A DNA stretch of 7,350 bases from Bryobacterales bacterium. Lineage in GTDB: Bacteria; Acidobacteriota; Terriglobia; Bryobacterales; Bryobacteraceae. The stretch's first letter is position 1; every line of letters starts with the position of its first letter. Positions 1 through 7,350 of the stretch are shown here, piece after piece. Where the stretch lies: contig JAEUQE010000103.1 in assembly GCA_016789785.1 (NCBI GenBank), positions 1-7,350 of the forward strand, in the 5' to 3' direction. The position numbers and the translations under genes are program-made. A model generated the notes under the pieces. The model saw only the letters and a program-made list of their open reading frames with translations. It was not told the origin of the DNA and did no database searches.

Positions 1-138
1 AACACAGCCGGTGGGAAGGGGGCGCGCGACGGCGACCTGGTGCCCTCGCAATCCATCGACGACCTCGTAAGGGCCGGCAATTTCGGCGGCGCATCCTGCA
101 TCATGGACGCCGTGGTGCAAGTCGAGAAAGCGAGCTAA
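1..138 (+). CDS. C-terminal end of a probable molybdopterin oxidoreductase catalytic subunit (partial)
   Basis: Frame 1 is open from the window edge to a TAA at 136-138 and gives 45 residues, ending in MDAVVQVEKAS. Only the tail is visible, with no cofactor or iron-sulfur motif in it. The reading as a DMSO-reductase-family large subunit rests on two points. Tails of that family often end in a beta strand of the form hydrophobic-V-x-V/I-E-K-A after the molybdopterin-dinucleotide-binding domain. In addition, the next gene, 5 bp downstream, is a TorD-family chaperone, which normally accompanies such enzymes. The substrate cannot be told. It could be another subunit of the same complex; the tail has a single Cys, so it does not look like a four-cluster ferredoxin subunit. 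Confidence 0.45.
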   Translation, partial: NTAGGKGARDGDLVPSQSIDDLVRAGNFGGASCIMDAVVQVEKAS

Positions 139-143
139 CCAGA

Positions 144-686
144 ATGGCCGCTGTCGCATCTTCAGCGATTCTTCCGTCCGTGGAAAGATCCGCGCTCTTC
201 ACTTTCGTGGGGCGCGGATTCCTCTCCACGGACCCCGCGGAACTCCTTGAATGCTGGCGTCAACTGGACCCCTCCGGCGAGTATCCTACGATTTCCCGCG
301 CTTTGGCGGGACTTCGTCCGGAAGATCTCGAACGGGAACACGTGCGCCTGTTTCTTGCGCCCGAAGGCGCGCCATGTCCGCCATGGCAATCGGTTCATGG
401 CGACGAGGCGCAGTTGATGGGGGCAAGCCACCACTCGGCGATCGAGTGGTTCCGGAGCTACGGTGTCGAGCCTGCCCGCGAGACCGAGCCGGCTGATCAC
501 GCCGGCTTGCTGTTGAGTTTCTTTGGGCACTTACTCGCCGAGGAGGCGGAGAATGCTCTGGAATTCCTCGCCTCGCATCTCACCTGGATCCGGGGATTCT
601 GTGACCAGGTGGAGAGGCACACTTCGTTGGATTTCTACCGGTTGCTGGCGGCCCAGACCGGGGCTCTGCTGGACTCCGCGGAGTAA
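144..686 (+). CDS. TorD/DmsD-family molybdoenzyme maturation chaperone
   Basis: This 180-residue protein belongs to the TorD/DmsD/NarJ-like family of cytoplasmic chaperones. They bind the apo-form or signal peptide of molybdopterin enzymes and assist cofactor insertion before Tat export. The family signature is clear: E65-H66-x-x-L-F70 followed by P73 and a proline-rich P79-P80-W-x-S-V turn (79-84), then E115-P-A-D118-H119 and a hydrophobic helix (120-131). The length and the predicted all-helical character are typical of the family. The ATG at 144 lies 5 bp after the preceding stop, so the two genes are almost certainly one transcript and the upstream product is the likely client. No strong Shine-Dalgarno is visible (only a GAGAAAG around 124-130), so translation may be coupled to the upstream gene. 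I cannot assign it to TorD, DmsD or another named subgroup. Confidence 0.85.
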   Translation: MAAVASSAILPSVERSALFTFVGRGFLSTDPAELLECWRQLDPSGEYPTISRALAGLRPEDLEREHVRLFLAPEGAPCPPWQSVHGDEAQLMGASHHSAIEWFRSYGVEPARETEPADHAGLLLSFFGHLLAEEAENALEFLASHLTWIRGFCDQVERHTSLDFYRLLAAQTGALLDSAE

Positions 687-734
687 CTGCGGCGAACCCG
701 GACATGTGGGGTCTGGGCAGAACCGCAGGCTGCT

Positions 735-2189
735 TTATGGCTTCGGCAGTAAGTGCTTCTGAATCTTGCCGAGTGCGGTTCGCGGCAATTGCTCCACTTT
801 GACGAAGGCTCTCGGGACCTTGAACGAGGCCAGATTCGCGCGGCACTGCGACTCCAGTTCCTCAATGGCGACATCGCCCCGCGGCACCACATACGCCACC
901 GGCACCTCGCCCTTCACTGGATCCGGGATGCCGGCAACCGCGGCCTCCGCGACGCCCGGTTGCTCTTCGAGAAACTCCTCAATCTCACGAGGATAGATGT
1001 TGAAGCCGCCGGAGATGATTAAGTCGCTTTTGCGGCCCTCCAGCGTGTAGTAACCGTCGGGTGATCTTACGCCCATATCTCCAGTTCGAAACCATCCCTC
1101 GTGGAAGGCGGCAGCCGTTGCCTGGTCGCGCCGCCAGTATCCCCAAAACACATTCGGCCCACGTAAATGTAACTCACCACTTACTCCATCGGGTGCGTCA
1201 TTGCCGCTACTATCGAGAATCCGCACCGAAACGCCGGGCATGGGAATGCCGACCGTTCCGGCCCGCCGCTCTCCAACATACGGATTGCTGATGTTCATGA
1301 GCGTTTCGGTCATGCCGTAGCGCTCCAGAATCGTATGGCCGAACAAGGTTCGAAACTCTTCCAGCACCTGTGGAGCCAGGGGTGCCGATCCGGAAACGAA
1401 GAGCCGCATGCGCGCGCCGATCTGCCGGGCTGCTTCCATGGAAGCGGATAACAACCGCACGTAAATGGTGGGTACCGCGAAGAACAAAGTCGGCTGAAAG
1501 TCGAGAAACTGCGCAACGGCCTGGCTCTGCTCGAATCGCTCCAGCAATCGCATCCGGCAGCCGCTGGCGAGCCAGCAATGCAGCCCATTTCCCAAGCCGT
1601 GCACATGAAACAGCGGCAGCGGCATCAGCAGGCGATCCTTGTCCGTGATCTGCCAGCACGTGAGCAGATTGATGGTATTTGCGAGTAAGTTGTTGTGCGT
1701 GAGGATTGCGCCCTTCGAGACACCGGTGGTGCCGGACGTATAGACCAGCGCCGCCGGCGCATCTCCATCCAGAGGCTCGGCCGAAAACTCCGGGGGCAGC
1801 GCGCCCGCCTCCGAAACGAGTTCCTCCGGAGTCCACAACGGTACGCCGTGCAGCACCTCCGGCGCCAGCGCTTCCCGAGACACTACGGCCGCTGGTTCGG
1901 CATCCTGCAGAATGTGGGAGATCTCGCGGCCGCGGTACAGAATGTTGACGGGCACATAGATCACTCCCAGTTGCACACAGGCCAGATACAAATCGACGAT
2001 TTCCAGGCAGTTTGCCAGGTAAACGCACAGCCTGTCGCCCCGCCGGAGCCCGCGTGCCCGAAGCAGATGGGCCATCCTTGCTGCCCGCGCGGCAACCTCG
2101 CCAAAAGTGAGTTGCTCTCCGGCGAACTCTAGGGCAACCTCATCTCGGCGGCCCTTCAGCGACAGGTCAAACAGATGGCTCAGATTCAT
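735..2189 (-). CDS. MatB-like acyl-CoA synthetase (probable malonyl-CoA synthetase)
   Basis: This ANL-superfamily adenylate-forming ligase (484 residues from the ATG at 2189) should convert a short carboxylic acid, ATP and CoA to acyl-CoA, AMP and PPi in the cytoplasm. Visible motifs are the P-loop YTSGTTGVSKG (150-160), HVHGL (195-199), SGSAPL (266-271), YGMTET (291-296), GWFRTGD (365-371), the hinge region GRKSDLIISGGFNIYP (385-400) and the catalytic Lys475 in the PRTALGKIQK tail. The segment after YGMTET, with SNPY and GERRAGTVG followed by PMPGV (301-320), and HVHGL match what I know of malonyl-CoA synthetases (MatB, ACSF3) better than long-chain or acetyl ligases. The substrate (malonate, methylmalonate or similar) is inferred. 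An in-frame GTG at 2219 would add 10 residues; the ATG is preferred because family members begin close to the LSHLFD-type segment. No matA or malonate transporter is adjacent, so it appears to be a solitary gene. Confidence 0.88.
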   Translation of the reverse strand: MNLSHLFDLSLKGRRDEVALEFAGEQLTFGEVAARAARMAHLLRARGLRRGDRLCVYLANCLEIVDLYLACVQLGVIYVPVNILYRGREISHILQDAEPAAVVSREALAPEVLHGVPLWTPEELVSEAGALPPEFSAEPLDGDAPAALVYTSGTTGVSKGAILTHNNLLANTINLLTCWQITDKDRLLMPLPLFHVHGLGNGLHCWLASGCRMRLLERFEQSQAVAQFLDFQPTLFFAVPTIYVRLLSASMEAARQIGARMRLFVSGSAPLAPQVLEEFRTLFGHTILERYGMTETLMNISNPYVGERRAGTVGIPMPGVSVRILDSSGNDAPDGVSGELHLRGPNVFWGYWRRDQATAAAFHEGWFRTGDMGVRSPDGYYTLEGRKSDLIISGGFNIYPREIEEFLEEQPGVAEAAVAGIPDPVKGEVPVAYVVPRGDVAIEELESQCRANLASFKVPRAFVKVEQLPRTALGKIQKHLLPKP

Positions 2190-2232
2190 GCGGGAAGGAT
2201 CTGGCTTCCAACGTAACACGGCTGGCCCTGAG

Positions 2233-2241
2233 TGCTAAAAT
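2233..2241 (+). promoter_or_regulatory. Candidate extended -10 promoter element for the dciA-like/gatC/gatA cluster
   Basis: TGCTAAAAT sits in the 66-bp divergent gap and reads as an extended -10 (TGn-TAAAAT). No good -35 hexamer is found 16-18 bp upstream. A start about 7 bp downstream would leave a leader of under 10 nt before the ATG at 2256, so the transcript would be nearly leaderless. This is suggestive only. Confidence 0.25.
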
Positions 2242-2255
2242 GAGAGCTTTCCGCA

Positions 2256-2663
2256 ATGGAGCGCGCCGGCAAATCCCTCAGCAAGATGCGTGTGAAGGCC
2301 ATGGAAGTGGCCGGCATCCGTACCTACCATCTTGCGCCCGGAGCCTGGGCCGCCGCCGTCGGCAAGAAAATCGCTTCCCACACCCGGCCAACATTCCTTG
2401 AGGGCGGCAAACTCACCGTCGAAGTGTCGGATGCCGTCTGGCAGACCCAACTCCAGACTCTCCGCGGCTCGATTCTTCATCAACTCGAAAAGGTCATCGG
2501 CAGGGACATCATCCAGTCCATCGAATTCCGTATCGCGGCTCCGCGGCGTGGCCCACAAATCGCTTCCGAGCCCGCAAGCGCCGCAACCGATGAAGCGGAC
2601 GGAATTCAGGATCCCATCATGCGCCGGCTCTACAGGTCGGCGCGGAGGAAAGCAAGCGCGTGA
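2256..2663 (+). CDS. DUF721 / DciA-like protein
   Basis: This 135-residue protein has the DUF721 (DciA-like) pattern. There is a short basic N-terminal helix, then W31-AAAVG-K-K-I-A and H42-T (W-x-x-A-V-G-x-x-I-A-x-x-T), G50-G-K-L-T-V-E-V-S (50-58), W62-x-x-x-L with a following helix, and a closing strand ending I-E-F (89-91). In several bacteria DciA binds DnaB and loads it at the origin in place of DnaC/DnaI; family members without that test are often annotated only as DUF721. Residues about 97-118 look disordered (P, S, A, E rich), followed by the basic tail DPIMRRLYRSARRKASA. The start at 2256 is chosen because the MERAGKSLSK opening resembles relatives; an internal ATG at 2286 is possible. 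Its stop overlaps the gatC start by 3 bp, so it is co-translated with gatC. The helicase-loading role here is inferred from family membership. Confidence 0.8.
   Translation: MERAGKSLSKMRVKAMEVAGIRTYHLAPGAWAAAVGKKIASHTRPTFLEGGKLTVEVSDAVWQTQLQTLRGSILHQLEKVIGRDIIQSIEFRIAAPRRGPQIASEPASAATDEADGIQDPIMRRLYRSARRKASA
2644..2648 (+). promoter_or_regulatory. Ribosome binding site for gatC
   Basis: A perfect GGAGG core lies inside the last codons of the DciA-like gene, 11 nt before the GTG at 2660. It supports the GTG start and the four-base GTGA stop/start overlap (2660-2663), an arrangement typical of translational coupling. Confidence 0.7.
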
Positions 2664-2959
2664 AGATCACCGAAAAAGAGGTGCGGTACGTCGCCGGCCT
2701 CGCCAATCTCAGACTGACCGATACCGAGATCAGCCGCATGGTCCACGATCTCGATGAGATCCTCACTCACATGGACAAGCTCAACGAACTCGATACAGCG
2801 CACGTCGAGCCCATGGCCCAGGTTCTCTACGATGCCGAGGAAACCGCCACCCTGCGTGAGGATCGTGAGAGGCCGACCATTCCCAATTCCGAAGCACTCG
2901 CCAATGCTCCGCTGGCCGGCGGCGGCTACTTCAAAGTGCCTCGAGTGATCGAGAAATAG
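2660..2959 (+). CDS. gatC: Aspartyl/glutamyl-tRNA amidotransferase subunit C
   Basis: GatC is the small subunit that wraps around GatA and stabilises the GatCAB complex. That complex converts misacylated Glu-tRNA(Gln) and/or Asp-tRNA(Asn) to Gln-tRNA and Asn-tRNA in the cytoplasm. The 99 residues show the family pattern along their whole length: the ITEKEVRYVAGLANLRLTD opening, a long helix with M-x-x-D-L-D-E-I-L-x-H-M-D-K-L-N-E-L-D-T (27-46), VEPMAQV (49-55) and a C-terminal L-R-E-D region ending in GGGYFKVPRVIEK. Length is normal. The start is GTG, supported by GGAGG upstream and the overlap with the preceding stop. The last five codons are part of a 17-bp tandem duplication that continues into the gatA leader. 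Confidence 0.96.
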   Translation: MKITEKEVRYVAGLANLRLTDTEISRMVHDLDEILTHMDKLNELDTAHVEPMAQVLYDAEETATLREDRERPTIPNSEALANAPLAGGGYFKVPRVIEK

Positions 2960-2978
2960 GGGTGATCGAGAAACAGGA
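2945..2978 (+). repeat. 17-bp tandem duplication at the gatC/gatA junction
   Basis: Positions 2945-2961 (GTGATCGAGAAATAGGG) are repeated head-to-tail at 2962-2978 (GTGATCGAGAAACAGGA), identical at 15 of 17 positions. The first copy encodes the VIEK-stop end of GatC. The second is in the gatA frame, where one base difference turns TAG into CAG, so the frame stays open and begins with a GTG. The unit is not a multiple of three, so the two copies lie in different reading frames relative to a continuous sequence. Confidence 0.9.
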
Positions 2979-2994
2979 TAGTGGAACACCGCGC

Positions 2995-4428
2995 ATGAAC
3001 ATCGCCAGTTTGACCATCACCAGTGTTCGCGAAGGCCTCCGGTCAAAGCAGTTCAGCGCTGCCGAACTTGCCGCCGAGGCTTTGAAGTTTGCTGCAGCCG
3101 AGAATCCAAAGACGAACGCCTACCTGCACTTTTCCGAGGAGCGTGCCCTCGCCGCCGCAAAACGCGTGGATGAATCCCTGGCTCGCGGTGAGGACCCCGG
3201 CCCGCTTGCCGGAGTGCCCATCGCCGTCAAAGATGTCATTGTCACGAAAGGCGTCCGCACTACCTGCGGATCGAGACTCCTTGAGAACTATGTGCCGCCC
3301 TACGATGCGACCGCCGTCGTACGCCTGGAGCAGGCAGGCGGCGTGATCCTCGGCAAAGCGAACTGCGACGAGTTCGCGATGGGTTCGTCCAATGAGAACT
3401 CGGCCTTCGGCCCCGTCCGCAACCCGGTGGCGCTGGACCGAGTGCCTGGGGGATCGAGCGGCGGGTCGGCCGCCGTGGTTGCCCAGGGTACAGCCGTGGT
3501 CTCTCTCGGTTCCGATACGGGAGGCTCCATTCGCCAACCGGCATCGTTCTGCGGATGTGTTGGCATCACGCCCACCTACGGCCGTGTGTCGCGCTATGGC
3601 CTGGTTGCCTTCGCCAGTTCGCTCGATCACATCGGTCCCTTCGGCCGCAACGTGGAAGACGCCGCGACACTTCTGAAAGTGATTGCAGGCCGCGACGAGA
3701 TGGATTCCACATCCGCTTCTGCCCCCGTCCCCGACTACCACGCCTCGTTCACCCGCGACGTCAAGGGCATGAAGATCGGCATCCCCAAGGAGTACTTCGC
3801 AGGGCTCGCCCCGGAAACGGGTGATGTGATCCATCGCGCTATCGATCGGTTGAAGCAGACCGGCTGCGAAGTGGTGGATATCTCGCTGCCCCACACCGAG
3901 TACGCCATCGCCGCCTACTACATCATCTGCACGGCCGAAGCGAGTTCCAATCTCGCCCGCTACGACGGTGTCCGGTACACCATGCGCTCCGCCGACGCAG
4001 CCAGCCTCACCGACATGTATCGCAATACGCGCGGCGACGGCTTCGGCGCCGAGTGCAAGCGGCGCATCATGCTCGGAACCTACGTGTTGAGCCACGGCTA
4101 CTACGATGCGTACTATCTGAAGGCACAAAAGGTGCGCAACCTGCTCACTCAGGACTTCCGCAACGCTTTCGAAACAGTGGATGCCTTGATTACGCCGGTT
4201 TCTCCTTTCCCGGCCTTCAAACTCGGTGAGAAGCTTGCGGATCCGTTGCAGATGTACCTCTCCGACATCTACACCATCACCGGAAGCCTCGCGGGCATCC
4301 CCTGCATGAGCGTCCCATGCGGTACCACGCCGGAAGGGCTCCCCGTGGGCATGCAGATCCTCACCAAGCACTTTGATGAGACCAGCATGCTGCGTCTTGC
4401 CTATGCCTATGAAAAGGCGGCATCCTGA
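2995..4428 (+). CDS. gatA: Aspartyl/glutamyl-tRNA amidotransferase subunit A (amidase)
   Basis: GatA is the glutaminase subunit of GatCAB. It hydrolyses glutamine and passes ammonia to GatB for transamidation of misacylated tRNA. This is an amidase-signature enzyme with the Ser-cisSer-Lys triad visible: Lys79 (GVPIAVKD, 73-80), Ser154 in the GGSSGGS loop (152-158) and Ser178 in GSDTGGSIRQP (172-182). Counting from the ATG at 2995 gives exactly the triad numbers I recall for Staphylococcus aureus GatA (79, 154, 178), which is the main reason for choosing this start. Length is then 477 residues, normal for the family. A GTG at 2962 would add 11 residues, but it lies inside a tandem duplication of the gatC end and is probably not used. 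The upstream AGGA/GTGGA sequences (2975-2985) are modest ribosome binding sites. gatB does not follow; a sensor kinase does. Confidence 0.96.
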   Translation: MNIASLTITSVREGLRSKQFSAAELAAEALKFAAAENPKTNAYLHFSEERALAAAKRVDESLARGEDPGPLAGVPIAVKDVIVTKGVRTTCGSRLLENYVPPYDATAVVRLEQAGGVILGKANCDEFAMGSSNENSAFGPVRNPVALDRVPGGSSGGSAAVVAQGTAVVSLGSDTGGSIRQPASFCGCVGITPTYGRVSRYGLVAFASSLDHIGPFGRNVEDAATLLKVIAGRDEMDSTSASAPVPDYHASFTRDVKGMKIGIPKEYFAGLAPETGDVIHRAIDRLKQTGCEVVDISLPHTEYAIAAYYIICTAEASSNLARYDGVRYTMRSADAASLTDMYRNTRGDGFGAECKRRIMLGTYVLSHGYYDAYYLKAQKVRNLLTQDFRNAFETVDALITPVSPFPAFKLGEKLADPLQMYLSDIYTITGSLAGIPCMSVPCGTTPEGLPVGMQILTKHFDETSMLRLAYAYEKAAS

Positions 4429-4564
4429 TTCCATCGACGGCTCCGTCTCACGCCCCGCCCCAGCGGCGCCGGCCCTGACCCTACTCAAATGCGCCGCGGC
4501 GGATAAAGAAAATCCGCGTCCTTGTCGATACTCCGGGTAGGTCGCCTTACGTTTGTTTGCATAC

Positions 4565-4568
4565 GGAG
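4565..4568 (+). promoter_or_regulatory. Ribosome binding site for the hybrid kinase
   Basis: GGAG lies 7 nt before the GTG at 4576. It supports this start, which puts a hydrophobic helix right at the N-terminus; no in-frame ATG nearby fits as well. Confidence 0.6.
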
Positions 4569-4575
4569 TGATTGA

Positions 4576-7164
<2,589 letters not shown>

Positions 7165-7165
7165 G

Positions 7166-7350
7166 CTACTTCCGCTCTACCCACATCGGGCTGACCCAAA
7201 CTACTTCGCCGTCCTGCTGCTCACCGCGCACATAGTAGTACGACGTCTTCCCTGGCACCGATTCCGCGTCTCGCCAGGTGAAGTTCACCACCTTGGCGCC
7301 GGGTTGCGCAGAGTACACGTACCGGTTGTCTTTCACGATCACCACTTTCG
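7166..7350 (-). CDS. C-terminal part of a DUF3604-like protein (partial)
   Basis: On the minus strand a frame is open from the right window edge (first full codon ends at 7348) to a TAG whose complement is 7166-7168, giving 60 residues. The tail contains SYYYVRGEQQDG and VVWVSPMWVERK. This S-Y-Y-Y-V-R-x-x-Q-x-D-G-x-x-x-W-x-S-P-x-W-V ending is one I associate with DUF3604 and related PHP-type metallohydrolase proteins, where it closes a C-terminal beta-sandwich. The active-site region is outside the window, so the enzyme class is only a suggestion. That the frame is real is supported by protein-like composition, with Tyr/Trp-rich strands, and by a stop placed 1 bp from the end of the convergent kinase gene. 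Confidence 0.7.
   Translation of the reverse strand, partial: KVVIVKDNRYVYSAQPGAKVVNFTWRDAESVPGKTSYYYVRGEQQDGEVVWVSPMWVERK

Noticed and set aside
687..734. Possible bidirectional terminator between the chaperone and the convergent ligase (CTGCGG at 687-692 with CCGCAG at 723-728)
   Set aside because: The 6-bp stem has a 30-nt loop with only weak inner pairing and no T-tract on either side.
1210..2028. 272-codon minus-strand frame overlapping the acyl-CoA synthetase in another frame
   Set aside because: It has Ala/Gly/Arg-rich low-information composition and overlaps a gene with every ANL motif intact.
3043..4488. Long minus-strand open frame of 481 codons opposite gatA
   Set aside because: It is a shadow of a high-GC coding gene: GatA on the plus strand has its full family sequence and catalytic triad, while the antisense product shows no recognisable domain and is rich in His, Gly and Arg, as expected from antisense of such codons.
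4499..4517. Hairpin after gatA (GCGGAT / ATCCGC with an A-rich 7-nt loop)
   Set aside because: The stem is only 6 bp and is followed by GTCCTTGTCG rather than a T-run, so it is not a convincing intrinsic terminator. The rest of 4429-4575 shows no other clear structure, and TTGTCG at 4522-4527 has no good -10 partner.

Overview
The window is a densely coded, GC-rich stretch of bacterial chromosome. The GatC sequence, the DUF721/DciA-gatC-gatA order, a multi-domain hybrid kinase and a tail resembling DUF3604-type proteins fit an Acidobacteriota genome, perhaps the Solibacter/Bryobacter side. That placement is an inference from remembered family resemblance, not a search.

Layout. Positions 1-138 hold the last 45 residues of a gene entering from the left, probably a molybdopterin oxidoreductase catalytic subunit. 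It is followed after 5 bp by a TorD/DmsD-family chaperone (144-686). A convergent minus-strand gene (735-2189) encodes an acyl-CoA synthetase closest in its motifs to malonyl-CoA synthetase MatB. A 66-bp divergent gap then leads into a plus-strand cluster: a DUF721/DciA-like protein (2256-2663), gatC (2660-2959, GTGA overlap) and gatA (2995-4428). After 147 bp comes a stand-alone hybrid sensor kinase of 862 residues (4576-7164). It stops 1 bp short of the end of a convergent minus-strand gene that leaves the window on the right (7166-7350).

How the genes work together. The first two probably form a molybdoenzyme plus its maturation chaperone. GatC and GatA are two of the three subunits of the tRNA-dependent amidotransferase; gatB is not in the window and must lie elsewhere. 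The DciA-like gene is translationally coupled to gatC, which places a replication-helicase-loader family protein in a translation-fidelity operon. The hybrid kinase is membrane-anchored by one N-terminal helix, senses through cytoplasmic PAS domains, and carries one degenerate and one intact receiver but no Hpt domain.

No stretch over 300 bp lacks a gene. I see no tRNA, rRNA, CRISPR array, insertion sequence or attachment site. The contents are mostly ordinary core genes, and I found no convincing undescribed system. The most concrete oddity is a 17-bp tandem duplication at the gatC/gatA junction that creates a spurious in-frame GTG for gatA.
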